Shown here: positions 51,479 to 60,274 of the stretch, piece by piece
Layout: every line of letters begins with the position of its first letter
Numbering within the stretch: position 1 is the stretch's first letter
Assembly: GCF_916619195.1 (NCBI RefSeq)
Contig: NZ_CAKAKL010000002.1
Location: 1,490,001-1,554,000, forward strand
Reading direction: 5' to 3'
DNA length: 64,000 nt
Origin: Inquilinus sp. Marseille-Q2685
GTDB lineage: Bacteria; Pseudomonadota; Alphaproteobacteria; DSM-16000; Inquilinaceae
Translations under genes and position numbers: made by a program
The notes under the pieces: model-generated
What the model was told of the DNA's origin: nothing
What the model saw: only the letters and a program-made list of their open reading frames with translations
Database searches by the model: none

Positions 51479-52974
51479 CGCGGATCAGGACCATATGGCT
51501 CGGCGCGGCGCTCGGGGCCGTGATGCTGGCGACGGCCCCGGCCATGGCCAAGGACCGTCTCACCATCGATCTGGTGAACGAGCCCTCTTCGCTGGACCCG
51601 CAGCAGCAATGGAACCCGGACAGCTACTACGTCTACCGCAACGTCTTCGACAACCTGGTCACCCGCGACGACAAGGGCGACATCGTCCCGCAGGTCGCGA
51701 CCTCCTGGAAATACCTCTCGGACACCGAGATCGAGTTCCAGATCCGCGACGACATCACCTTCCATGACGGGCAGAAGCTGACGGCGGAGGACGTCGCCTA
51801 CAGCATCCGCCGCATCACCGACCCGAAATTCGCCAGCCCGCAGCTGGGCCAGTTCAACAAGATCACCGGCGCCGAGGCGACCGGCCCGACCACGGTCCGC
51901 ATCAAGACCGACGGTCCCTATCCCGCCCTGCTGGCCCAGCTGGTGAAGCTGTCGATCGTGCCGAAGCATGTGGTCGAGGCGGTGGGCAACGAGGCCTTCA
52001 ACCAGAAACCCGTCGGCAGCGGGCCGTACAGGTTCGACAGCTGGCAGCGCGGCGTCGCCGTCACCCTGACCCGCAACGACGCCTATTGGGGCACCAAGGG
52101 CCCGTTCCAGACCGCGGTGTTCCGCGCCGTGCCCGACGCCGCCACCCGCGTGGCCGACCTGCAGGCCGGCACCGCCGATCTCGTCGTCACCTTGGACAGC
52201 GACCTCGCGGCCCAGATCCAGGGATCGGACAAGGTGAAACCGCTGGTGGTGCTGACCGAGCGCGTCGCCTATCTGCGGCTGAACCCGCTGATCCCGCCCT
52301 TCGACAACCTCAAGCTGCGCCAGGCCGTGGCCTATGCCATCGACAAGCAGGGGCTGACCGAAGGCATCCTGGGCGGCTACGACAAGCCGGTGGCGGAGCT
52401 GCTGACCCCCGCCCATGTCGGCTGGACCGAAGGCATCGAGGGCTTCCCCTACGATCCGGAGAAGGCCAAGGCGCTGGTCGCCGAGGCCGGCGACGCGGCG
52501 AAGGTGGAGGCCGAGCTGTCGACCGCGCCGGTCTACGACCAGCGCATCGTCCAGGCCGTGCAGCAGCAGCTGACCGAGGTCGGCATCAACGTGAAGATCA
52601 CGATGACCGACATGGCCAGCTATCTGAAGCGGTCGCAGGGCAAGCCGCAGGAGGGCGCGAGCATCACCTTCGGCCGCTGGTCCTGCGCCTGCCAGGATGC
52701 CGACGGCGTGCTGTTCCCGCTGCTGCACAGCAGCAGCGGCTGGTCGAACTACCGCAACGCCGAGGTCGACAAGCTGCTGGTCGAGGCCCGCTCGACCCTG
52801 GACCAGGCCGTCCGCCTCGACCGCTATGCCAAGGTCAACGAGATCGTCGCCGGCGACGTGCCGGTGGTGCCGCTGTACCAGGCCGCCATCATCTACGGCG
52901 CCGCGAAGCAGCTGAACTGGCAGCCGACCCCGAATGAGAGCCTGTTCCTGAACCGCATGTCCTGGTCGGAATAA
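51475..52974 (+). CDS. Peptide-type ABC transporter substrate-binding protein (SBP_bac_5)
   Basis: 499 residues. Sec signal (about 1-25, ending APAMA-K). 'LVNEPSSLDPQQQW', 'ITFHDGQKLTAEDVAYSIRRI', 'KPVGSGPYRFDSWQRG' and 'LRQAVAYAIDKQGLTEGIL' are DppA/OppA-type motifs. The ATG 51475 overlaps the GntR stop. The ligand is unknown; the downstream GGT suggests gamma-glutamyl compounds (inference). Confidence 0.93.
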   Translation: MTRIRTIWLGAALGAVMLATAPAMAKDRLTIDLVNEPSSLDPQQQWNPDSYYVYRNVFDNLVTRDDKGDIVPQVATSWKYLSDTEIEFQIRDDITFHDGQKLTAEDVAYSIRRITDPKFASPQLGQFNKITGAEATGPTTVRIKTDGPYPALLAQLVKLSIVPKHVVEAVGNEAFNQKPVGSGPYRFDSWQRGVAVTLTRNDAYWGTKGPFQTAVFRAVPDAATRVADLQAGTADLVVTLDSDLAAQIQGSDKVKPLVVLTERVAYLRLNPLIPPFDNLKLRQAVAYAIDKQGLTEGILGGYDKPVAELLTPAHVGWTEGIEGFPYDPEKAKALVAEAGDAAKVEAELSTAPVYDQRIVQAVQQQLTEVGINVKITMTDMASYLKRSQGKPQEGASITFGRWSCACQDADGVLFPLLHSSSGWSNYRNAEVDKLLVEARSTLDQAVRLDRYAKVNEIVAGDVPVVPLYQAAIIYGAAKQLNWQPTPNESLFLNRMSWSE

Positions 52975-52989
52975 GGAGGATCGGGAGGC

Positions 52990-53916
52990 ATGACCGCCTT
53001 CCTGCTCCGCCGCCTGGGCCAGGCGCTGCTGACGATCTTCGGCGTCGCCACGCTGATCTTCTTCCTGCAGCGCCTGACCGGCGACCCGACCTATCTGCTG
53101 GTGCCGGACACCGCGACCCAGGCCGACATCGAGACGCTGCGCCACGCGCTGGGCTTCGACCGGCCGCTCTGGGTGCAGTACCTGTCCTTTCTGGGCGAGA
53201 TCGCGCGCTTCGACCTCGGCAAGTCGGTGGTGCAGAACGTGCCTGTCGCGGACATCATCGCCTCGCGCCTGCCCTACACCCTGGCGCTGGCGGCGGGGGC
53301 GCTGCTGGTCGCCTGCGGCCTCGGCATCCCGGTCGGGGTGGCGCTGGCGCTGGGACGGGACCGCTGGGTGGCCCGGATGCTGGCCGGGCTGGTGCTGGCG
53401 GCGCAGAGCATGCCGACCTTCTGGAGCGGCATCCTGATGATCCTGGTCTTTGCCGTCACGCTCGGGTGGCTGCCGCCCTCCTCCACCGGCGGGATCGACC
53501 ATCTGGTGATGCCGTCGGTGGCGCTGGGCCTGCTGAGCATGGCGACCTTCGCCCGGGTGACGCGGACGGCCCTGCTGGAGGAGCTGTCGAAGGATTATGT
53601 CCGCACCGCCCGGGCCCGCGGCGCCGCCACCGGGCGCCTGCTGCTGCGCCACCTGGCCCGCAACGCCTCGATCCCGGTGATCACGGTGGCCGGTCTCGAG
53701 ATCTCAAACCTCCTGGCCGGGGCGGTGATCGTCGAGACGGTCTTCGCTTGGCCCGGGCTGGGGCAGCTGACGGTACAATCGATCCTGGCGCGCGACTTCC
53801 CGATCGTGCAGGGGGTGGTGCTGCTGGGGTCCTTCGTCACCGTCGCTCTCAACCTGCTGACCGACCTGCTGTACAGCGCCGTCGACCCGCGCATCCGGCT
53901 GGGGAGCGCAAGATGA
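52990..53916 (+). CDS. Peptide-type ABC transporter permease, DppB type
   Basis: 308 residues. N-terminal helix, 'LQRLTGDPTYLLVPDTATQ', the EAA loop 'ARGAATGRLLLRHLARNASIP' and 'IVETVFAWPGLGQLTVQSIL'. GGGAGG is 1-2 bases from the ideal distance before ATG 52990. First permease of the importer. Confidence 0.93.
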   Translation: MTAFLLRRLGQALLTIFGVATLIFFLQRLTGDPTYLLVPDTATQADIETLRHALGFDRPLWVQYLSFLGEIARFDLGKSVVQNVPVADIIASRLPYTLALAAGALLVACGLGIPVGVALALGRDRWVARMLAGLVLAAQSMPTFWSGILMILVFAVTLGWLPPSSTGGIDHLVMPSVALGLLSMATFARVTRTALLEELSKDYVRTARARGAATGRLLLRHLARNASIPVITVAGLEISNLLAGAVIVETVFAWPGLGQLTVQSILARDFPIVQGVVLLGSFVTVALNLLTDLLYSAVDPRIRLGSAR

Positions 53917-54773
53917 GCGCCGCGGTCGACATAACCCCGGCCCCGGCCACCCGCCGGCCGCTGCGGCGCGCCCTGCCCTTCATCGTCCTGCTGGCGCTGT
54001 TCGCCGTGGCCGCGGTGCTGGCGCCGCTGGTCGCGCCCTACGACCCGAACGCACAGAACCTGCTGGGCCGGCTGAAGCCGCCCGGCACCGTCGCCCGCAA
54101 CGTCCACTACCTCTTGGGCAGCGACGAGCTCGGCCGCGACCTGCTGAGCCGCCTGGTCTGGGGCGCCCGGATCTCGCTGCTGGTCGCGGTGCTGTCGGTG
54201 CTGATCTCCGGCGTCGTCGGCACCGTGCTCGGCATGCTCGCGGGCTATCTGCGCGGGCCGGTCGAGATCGTGGTGATGCGGGTGGTCGACGTGTTCCTGT
54301 CCGTGCCCGCCATCCTGCTGGCGATCATCACCGTCGCCGTGGTCGGCCCCGGCCTGCTGAACGTCATCCTGGTGCTGGCCCTGACGCGCTGGCCGCGCTA
54401 CGCCCGCGTCGCCTACGGCCAGACGCTGGCGATCGCCGGCCGGCCCTATGTCCGGCTGTCCGCCTTCATGGGCGCCGGGCCGTTCCGCGTGCTGTTCCGC
54501 CACATCCTGCCGAACATCCTGGGCGCCGTGACCGTGGTCGCGACGCTGGAGTTCGGGCTGATGGTGCTGTTCGAGGCCGGGCTGTCCTTCCTCGGCCTCG
54601 GCGTGCAGCCGCCGACCGCGAGCTGGGGCGCGATGCTGTCGACCGGCCGCAACTACGTCGCCACCGCATGGTGGATCGCCACCTTCCCCGGCCTCTGCCT
54701 GTTCCTCCTGGTGCTCGCCGCCAACCTGATCGGCGACGCACTGCGCGACCGTCTCGACCCCCACAGCCGATGA
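53913..54773 (+). CDS. Peptide-type ABC transporter permease, DppC type
   Basis: 286 residues. 'YLLGSDELGRDLLSRLVWGARIS', the EAA-like segment 'FMGAGPFRVLFRHILPN', 'FEAGLSFLGLGVQPPTASWG'. The ATG 53913 overlaps the preceding stop (ATGA) and the frame upstream is a shadow. Forms the channel with the DppB-type protein. Confidence 0.93.
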   Translation: MSAAVDITPAPATRRPLRRALPFIVLLALFAVAAVLAPLVAPYDPNAQNLLGRLKPPGTVARNVHYLLGSDELGRDLLSRLVWGARISLLVAVLSVLISGVVGTVLGMLAGYLRGPVEIVVMRVVDVFLSVPAILLAIITVAVVGPGLLNVILVLALTRWPRYARVAYGQTLAIAGRPYVRLSAFMGAGPFRVLFRHILPNILGAVTVVATLEFGLMVLFEAGLSFLGLGVQPPTASWGAMLSTGRNYVATAWWIATFPGLCLFLLVLAANLIGDALRDRLDPHSR

Positions 54774-54781
54774 GGACCCCC

Positions 54782-55567
54782 ATGAACATCCCCAGCGATC
54801 TGAACGGCAAGCGCGTGGTGGTGACCGGCGCCTGCGGCGTGGTGGGCAGCTGGATCGCCGCTGCCTTCGCCGAGGCCGGCGCCCGCCTGTGCCTGACCGA
54901 CACATCCCAGGAGGATCTCGACCGCCTGGTCCTGAACCTCAAGGGCGACCGCTTCGCCCATGCGGCCGACCTACGGAAGGACGCCGCGATCGACGACCTG
55001 GCCGCCGAGATCGGCCGGCGCTGGGGCACGGCGGACATCCTGGTCAACAATGCCGGCGTCTATCCCAGCGGCTTCCTGCTCGACATCGACGTCGACGAAT
55101 GGGACCGGATCTTCGACGTCAACCTGCGCGCGCCCTTCCTGCTGACCCGCGCCCTGGCCAGGCAGATGATCGCCGCCAAGGTTCCGGGGAGCGTCATCAA
55201 CATCTCCTCCGGCGCATCGCGCAAGATGCGGCGGACCGTGGTGCCTTATTGCGTGTCCAAGGCCGCGCTGGACCGGCTGACCAAGGGCTTCGCGCTGGAG
55301 CTGGCGGAATTCGGCATCCGGGTCAACGCGGTCGAGCCCGGCTTCATCGCCGGCAGCAAGGTCAGCCTGCTGACCCAGGAGCACGTGGAGGCCACCAGCG
55401 GGTCGATCCCGCTCGGCCGCCCCTCCTCCGCCGCCGATGTCGGCAACGCCGTCCTGTTCCTGGCCAGCGACGCCGCCGCCTACATGACCGGGTCGACCAT
55501 GACGGTCGACGGCGGCAACTCGATCGGATCGATGGCCGTGTACCAGGCCAAGAAGTCGCCGCTGTAG
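54782..55567 (+). CDS. Short-chain dehydrogenase/reductase
   Basis: 261 residues. 'VVTGACGVVGSWIAAAFAEAGARL' (cofactor site, the usual third Gly present), 'ADILVNNAGVYPSGF', catalytic 'VPYCVSKAALDRL' (Tyr/Lys) and the tail 'AAYMTGSTMTVDGGNSIGS'. Substrate unknown. ATG 54782 is 8 bases after the permease stop, in the GntR operon. Confidence 0.9.
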   Translation: MNIPSDLNGKRVVVTGACGVVGSWIAAAFAEAGARLCLTDTSQEDLDRLVLNLKGDRFAHAADLRKDAAIDDLAAEIGRRWGTADILVNNAGVYPSGFLLDIDVDEWDRIFDVNLRAPFLLTRALARQMIAAKVPGSVINISSGASRKMRRTVVPYCVSKAALDRLTKGFALELAEFGIRVNAVEPGFIAGSKVSLLTQEHVEATSGSIPLGRPSSAADVGNAVLFLASDAAAYMTGSTMTVDGGNSIGSMAVYQAKKSPL

Positions 55568-55576
55568 GAGGAACCG

Positions 55577-56467
55577 ATGGTCCAGCCCTGGCCGCGTTAT
55601 CAATGGCCGGAAGGCCGCGACAGCGCCTTCTGCTTCACCGTCGATGTCGATGCGGATTCGCCTTATCTGTGGCAGCAGCGGGCGCCAGAGGCGACGCGCT
55701 CGCTGGGGCAGCTGGAGCAGCGGCGCTTCGGGCCGCGGCTGGGGATCTGGCGGCTGTTGGACCTGCTGGACCGCTTCGGCGTCAAGGGCAGCTTCTTCGT
55801 GCCGGGGGCGGTGGCCGAGGCCAATCCCGAGCTGCTGCCCGCCTTCCTGCAGCGCGGCCACGAGATTGGGCTGCACGGCTATTTCCACGAGATCGTGGCG
55901 CAGAGCAGCGATGCCGAGTTCACCGGCGCGCTGGAGGCCTCGATCGAGGTGTTCCGGCGCCAGACCGGCGCGGTGCCGAGGGGCTTCCGGTCGCCGGCCT
56001 GGGAGATGACCCCGCACATGCTGGCGGAGATCCGCCGGCACGGCTTCTGGGACAGCTCGCTGATGGGCGCCGACCACCCCTATGAGATCGACGGCGTGGT
56101 CGAGGTGCCGGTGCAATGGGCGATCGACGACGCGGTGTTCTTCAAGTTCTCCGGCGGCGGCACCGACCAGTGGCCGCCCGAGGCGCCGGGGCCGATCCTG
56201 GAGGGCTGGCTGGACGAGTGGGAAGGGCTGCGCCGCCTGAACGGCCTGTTCATGCTGACGGTCCATGACTGGATCTCCGGCCGGGCCCAGCGGCTGCGGC
56301 TGCTGGAGCGCCTCCTGGAACGGATCACCGCCGCGCCCGGCGTCTGGATCGCCACGGTCGGCGAGGTCGCGGCGTATCACGCCGGGTCGGCCAATGCCGG
56401 GAGGTTCGTCGCCGCGTCGGACATCCCCGGCCCGGTCGAACCGCGCCGCTTCGGGCGCACGGCATGA
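55577..56467 (+). CDS. Polysaccharide-deacetylase-fold hydrolase (PuuE/HpPgdA-like)
   Basis: 296 residues. NodB-fold motifs: 'FCFTVDVDADSPYLW' (catalytic Asp region), 'RGHEIGLHGYFHEIVA' (metal His), 'GFRSPAWEMTPHMLAEI'. Relatives with this DVDA pattern include the PuuE allantoinases and the cyclic-imide-type amidases rather than chitin deacetylases. No signal peptide, so it probably acts in the cytoplasm on the imported compound, opening an amide or ring (inference). AGGAGG precedes the ATG. Confidence 0.87.
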   Translation: MVQPWPRYQWPEGRDSAFCFTVDVDADSPYLWQQRAPEATRSLGQLEQRRFGPRLGIWRLLDLLDRFGVKGSFFVPGAVAEANPELLPAFLQRGHEIGLHGYFHEIVAQSSDAEFTGALEASIEVFRRQTGAVPRGFRSPAWEMTPHMLAEIRRHGFWDSSLMGADHPYEIDGVVEVPVQWAIDDAVFFKFSGGGTDQWPPEAPGPILEGWLDEWEGLRRLNGLFMLTVHDWISGRAQRLRLLERLLERITAAPGVWIATVGEVAAYHAGSANAGRFVAASDIPGPVEPRRFGRTA

Positions 56468-58014
56468 CTGTGAGCGGGCGCAGGACCGAGATCCGCAGCC
56501 GCCACGGCCTGGTTGCGGCCCAGCATCGTTATGCTGCGGAAGCCGGCGCGGCGGTGCTGGCCCGCGGCGGCAACGCCATGGACGCGGCGGTGGGGGCGGC
56601 GCTGGGGCTGAGCGTGGTCGAGCCCCGGCTGTCCGGCATCGGCGGCGGCGGCTTCCTGCTGCATGCCGATGGCTCGAGCGGCACGGGCTCCGCGCTGGAC
56701 TTCAACGTCCGGGCGCCCGCGGCGCTGGACCCGGCCGACTATCCGCTGGCGGGGGCCGACACCGGCAACTGGTTCCAGTGGCCGTCGGTGACCGAGGACC
56801 GCAACCTGATCGGCGGCCCCTCGATCTGTGTTCCCGGCGCCATCGCCGGCTTGGCCGCGGCGCTGGAACGCTTCGGCAGCATCGGCTGGGCCGAGGCGCT
56901 GGCGCCCGCCATCGAGCATGCCGAGCGCGGGCTGGAGATCGACTGGTACGCCGCCTTCTGCCTGTCGATCGAGGCCACGGCCCTGGCCCGCTTCGCCCCC
57001 ACCGCCGAGTTGCTGCTGGAGAACGGCCAGGCACCGAAGGCGGCGGAAGGGAAATACCGCCCGATGCCGGCCAAGGCCCGAATGCTGCGGCGCCTGGCGC
57101 GGGAAGGCGCCCGCGAGTTCTACGAGGGCGGAACCGCGCGGGACCTGGCCGCCGACCTGGCCGACGCCGGGTCCCGCATCACCGCCGCCGACTTGGCCGC
57201 CTATCAACCGCGCTGGGCCGAGCCGCTGCGCGGCGCCTATCGCGGCCGCGACGTCTGGGCCATGCCGGGGCTGAGCGGCGGCCCCAGCCTGCTGGCGGCG
57301 CTGGAGCTGCTGGCCCCTCGCACGTCCTGGGGCGACCGGCCGGATGCGCGGGCGGCCCTGGCCTATGCCCGCGCGGCGCGCGAGGCCTACCGCCCCCGCC
57401 TGACCGGCATGGGCCATGCCGGCCTCGCCCGCGCCCCCGGCTGCACCAGCCATATCAGCATCGTCGATGCGCAGGGCAACTTCGTCTCGCTGACCAACAC
57501 GCTGCTGTCCCGCTTCGGCTCCAAGGTGGTGCTGTCGCGCGCCGGCATCCTGATGAACAACGGCATGATGTGGTTCGACCCGCGGCCGGGCCAGCCGAAC
57601 TCCATGGCGCCGGGCGCCCAGCCGCTGGCGAATATGTGCCCGCTGATCCTGGGCCGCGACGGCCGGCCGGACCTGGCCATCGGCGCCGCCGGCGGCCGGT
57701 CGATCTTCCCGGCGTTGCTGCAGCTGATCTCCTACGTCGTCGATTACGGCATGTCGCTGGAGGCGGCCTTCCACACCCCGCGCGTCGACGCCAGTACGCC
57801 CACGATCAAAGTGAACGCGGCCGCGGCGCCGGACGTCGCCGCCACGGTGGCGCGCGACTTCCCGGTGCAGATCGTCGAGGACACGCTGTACCCGGTGAAC
57901 TTCGCCATCGCCTCCGCCGCCGCGCGCGACCCGGCGACCGGCGAGACGGTCGGCATGGCGCACCCGACCAGCCCCTGGTCCGGCGTGGCGGTCGGAGGGC
58001 CGGCCGATGCCTGA
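56464..58014 (+). CDS. Gamma-glutamyltransferase family protein, second copy, no signal peptide
   Basis: 516 residues. 'GLVAAQHRYAAEAGAAVLARGGNAMDAAV', here without preceding hydrophobic leader. Predicted processing at Thr328 in 'APGCTSHISIVDAQGNFVSLT', then 'LMNNGMMWFDPRPGQPNS' and 'GAAGGRSIFPALLQLISY'. Paralogous to the GGT at 6885 in arrangement (beside a Dpp importer) but distinct in sequence around the nucleophile (CTSH against STTQ). Likely cytoplasmic. ATG 56464 overlaps the previous stop. Confidence 0.9.
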   Translation: MTVSGRRTEIRSRHGLVAAQHRYAAEAGAAVLARGGNAMDAAVGAALGLSVVEPRLSGIGGGGFLLHADGSSGTGSALDFNVRAPAALDPADYPLAGADTGNWFQWPSVTEDRNLIGGPSICVPGAIAGLAAALERFGSIGWAEALAPAIEHAERGLEIDWYAAFCLSIEATALARFAPTAELLLENGQAPKAAEGKYRPMPAKARMLRRLAREGAREFYEGGTARDLAADLADAGSRITAADLAAYQPRWAEPLRGAYRGRDVWAMPGLSGGPSLLAALELLAPRTSWGDRPDARAALAYARAAREAYRPRLTGMGHAGLARAPGCTSHISIVDAQGNFVSLTNTLLSRFGSKVVLSRAGILMNNGMMWFDPRPGQPNSMAPGAQPLANMCPLILGRDGRPDLAIGAAGGRSIFPALLQLISYVVDYGMSLEAAFHTPRVDASTPTIKVNAAAAPDVAATVARDFPVQIVEDTLYPVNFAIASAAARDPATGETVGMAHPTSPWSGVAVGGPADA

Positions 58015-59161
58015 GGCCCCCCTTCTCGCCATCGACGGACTGCGGGTCGCGATCGGCGGCCGGTCCGTGGTCGACGGGGTGTCGCTGTCGATCGGCCGCG
58101 GCGAGGTGCTGGCCCTGGTCGGCGAAAGCGGCTGCGGCAAGAGCCTGACGGCCCTGTCGGTGCTGCGCCTGCTGCCGGCCGCCGCCCGCATCGCCGGCGG
58201 CGCCGTCGCCATGGACGGGATCGACCTGCTGGGGCTGAACGAGGCGGCGCTGCGCGCCCTGCGCGGCAACCGGGTGTCGGTGATCTTCCAGGAGCCGGTG
58301 GCGTCGCTGAACCCGCTGGTCCGGGTCGGCGACCAGGTGGCGGAGAGCCTGCGGCTGCATCGCGGCGCCCCGGCCGCCGAGGCCCGCAGCGAGGCCGTCG
58401 CCATGCTGGCGCGGGTCGGCATCGCCGATCCGGAGCGGCGGGCCGGGCAGTTCCCGTTCGAGCTGTCCGGCGGCATGTGCCAGCGGGTGATGATCGCCTC
58501 GGCCCTGATCTGCCGGCCGGAGATCCTGATCGCCGACGAGCCGACCACGGCGCTGGACGTCACCATCCAGGCGCAGATCCTGGACCTGCTGAAGACCCTG
58601 CGGGCCGAGGCCGGCAGCGCCATCCTACTGATCACCCACGACATGGGCGTGGTCGCCGACATGGCCGACCGGGTGGCGGTGATGTATGGCGGCACGGTGG
58701 TCGAGAGCGGGCCGGTCGACGCGATCTTCGACGCCCCCGCCCATCCCTACACCAAGCTGCTGCTGGCGACGGTGCCGCGCCTCGACGGCCCGCGGCGGCA
58801 GGAGCTGAAGACCATCGCCGGCGCGGTGCCGGACGCGGCGCACTGGCCGCAGGGCTGCCGCTTCCGCACCCGCTGCCCGCTGGCCGACGCGCGCTGCGCC
58901 GAAGCGCCGCCGCTGGAATCGGTACGCCGCGGCAGCATGAGGGGAGAGGTCGGTGCCGCCCCCTCACCCGAAATCGCCGGCGCGATTTCGACCTCTCCCC
59001 GAGGGAGAGGTCAACTGCCCCTCTCCCTCGGGGAGAGGGAGGGGCCCGGCGCGCAGCGACGGGAGGGTGAGGGGGAACAGGCCCCTCCATCGCGAGCTGA
59101 CTCAGCAACGGATCATCTGGCCGCTTGCTGGCACAGCGACCGCGTCGCGGGGCTGGCATGA
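58007..59161 (+). CDS. Peptide ABC transporter ATP-binding protein OppD type, with repeat inserted in the C-terminus
   Basis: 384 residues. Walker A GESGCGKS at about 39-46, signature 'LSGGMCQR', Walker B '[12 protein letters not shown]', then the OppD C-terminal Cys motif 'CRFRTRCPLADARCAEAPPLE'. Normally about ten residues later the protein would end with an HxAC motif, here 'DHLAACWHSD'. Between them lie about 50 extra residues rich in Arg/Gly/Glu encoded by repeat copy C, read in frame. ATG 58007 overlaps the GGT stop by 8 bases. Confidence 0.92.
   Translation: MPEAPLLAIDGLRVAIGGRSVVDGVSLSIGRGEVLALVGESGCGKSLTALSVLRLLPAAARIAGGAVAMDGIDLLGLNEAALRALRGNRVSVIFQEPVASLNPLVRVGDQVAESLRLHRGAPAAEARSEAVAMLARVGIADPERRAGQFPFELSGGMCQRVMIASALICRPEILIADEPTTALDVTIQAQILDLLKTLRAEAGSAILLITHDMGVVADMADRVAVMYGGTVVESGPVDAIFDAPAHPYTKLLLATVPRLDGPRRQELKTIAGAVPDAAHWPQGCRFRTRCPLADARCAEAPPLESVRRGSMRGEVGAAPSPEIAGAISTSPRGRGQLPLSLGEREGPGAQRREGEGEQAPPSRADSATDHLAACWHSDRVAGLA
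58959..59075. repeat. Palindromic repeat copy C, inverted, inside the OppD-type gene
   Basis: 117 bases, 39 codons, in the opposite orientation to copies A and B, with the same CCCCCTCACCC / GGGTGAGGGGG ends and inner hairpins. The reading frame of the ATPase passes through it with no stop. Confidence 0.9.
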
Positions 59162-60126
59162 CCGGCGCGCCGCTGCTCTCCGTCCGCGACCTGGCGGTGC
59201 ATTTCCCGGTCCGCGGCGGCGCTGCCAAGGGCGCGGTCAAGGCGGTGGACGGCGTCTCGCTGGAGCTCGAGGCCGGCCGCACCCTGGCGCTGGTCGGCGA
59301 GAGCGGCTGCGGCAAGTCGACCACCGGCTATGCCATCCTGGGGCTGGAGCGGGCGACGCGCGGCACCGTGGCCTTCGAGGGCCGCGACGTCACCCACGCC
59401 GCCCCAGCCGAGCGCCGCGCCCTGGCCGGCGCCATGCAGATCGTGTTCCAGGACCCGAGCGCGGCGCTGGACCCGAAGATGCGGATCGGCGCCAGCATCG
59501 CCGAGCCGCTGGCGATCCGCGGCACGCCCGGCGCCGAGCGCCGCCGAAGGGTGGCGGAGCTGCTGGACCTGGTCGGCCTGCCCGAATCCTACGCGCAGCG
59601 CTATCCGAACGAGCTGTCGGGCGGGCAGCGCCAGCGGGTGGTGATCGCCCGCGCCCTGGCGCTGTCGCCGAAGCTGCTGGTCTGCGACGAGCCGGTCTCG
59701 GCGCTCGACGTCTCGATCCGCTCGCAGATCCTGAACCTGCTGGTGCGGCTGCAGGATCAGTTGGGCCTCGCCTATCTCTTCATCAGCCACGACCTGTCGG
59801 TGGTGCGCCACATCGCCGACCGGGTGGCGGTGATGTATCTCGGCACCATCGTCGAGCAGGGCGACACCGACGCCGTCTTCGCGGCGCCGCGCCACCCCTA
59901 TACCGAGGCGCTGCTGTCGGCGATCCCGCTGCCCGACCCGCGAGCGCAGCGGCAGCGCCGCAAGATCATCCTGTCCGGCGACCTGCCGAGCCCGCTGGCG
60001 GCGCCCGCCGGCTGCCCCTTCGTCAGCCGCTGCCCGATCCGGGTCGAGGACTGCGCCGCCATCCGCCCGGCGCTGCGACCGGCCGAAGGCGGCACCGAGG
60101 CCGCCTGCCTGGTGCGGGCGGGATAA
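59158..60126 (+). CDS. Peptide ABC transporter ATP-binding protein, OppF type
   Basis: 322 residues. Walker A GESGCGKS at about 47-54, 'MQIVFQDPSAALDPKM', signature 'LSGGQRQR', Walker B '[15 protein letters not shown]', C-terminal Cys motif 'CPFVSRCPIRVEDC'. ATG 59158 overlaps the OppD-type stop; the frame upstream is a shadow. Completes the importer that starts at 51475. Confidence 0.94.
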   Translation: MTGAPLLSVRDLAVHFPVRGGAAKGAVKAVDGVSLELEAGRTLALVGESGCGKSTTGYAILGLERATRGTVAFEGRDVTHAAPAERRALAGAMQIVFQDPSAALDPKMRIGASIAEPLAIRGTPGAERRRRVAELLDLVGLPESYAQRYPNELSGGQRQRVVIARALALSPKLLVCDEPVSALDVSIRSQILNLLVRLQDQLGLAYLFISHDLSVVRHIADRVAVMYLGTIVEQGDTDAVFAAPRHPYTEALLSAIPLPDPRAQRQRRKIILSGDLPSPLAAPAGCPFVSRCPIRVEDCAAIRPALRPAEGGTEAACLVRAG

Positions 60127-60139
60127 GCCCTCCGGGAAA

Positions 60140-60157
60140 TCTTATCGGGCGATAAGA
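60140..60157. promoter_or_regulatory. Inverted repeat TCTTATC-GGGC-GATAAGA
   Basis: A perfect 7-base inverted repeat with 4-base spacer, 13 bases after the OppF-type stop, with AAAA following. It could be a terminator for the rightward operon or an operator for the Pot-type operon at 60275. The stem is A+T-rich, which favours an operator. Confidence 0.45.
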
Positions 60158-60274
60158 AAAACCCGTTAGACGGGACCGCCCGCCTGTCCCAGCGTATCCC
60201 TGCCGCCGGCGATCGACCGGCGCCCGCAGACCGCCCGAGACGGCGGCCGCCACGGCACAAACAGGGACACGACC

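Noticed and set aside
58959-59075. Frameshift or pseudogene in the OppD-type gene
   Set aside because: The frame stays open through the repeat and the normal terminal motif follows, so this is an in-frame insertion rather than a broken gene.
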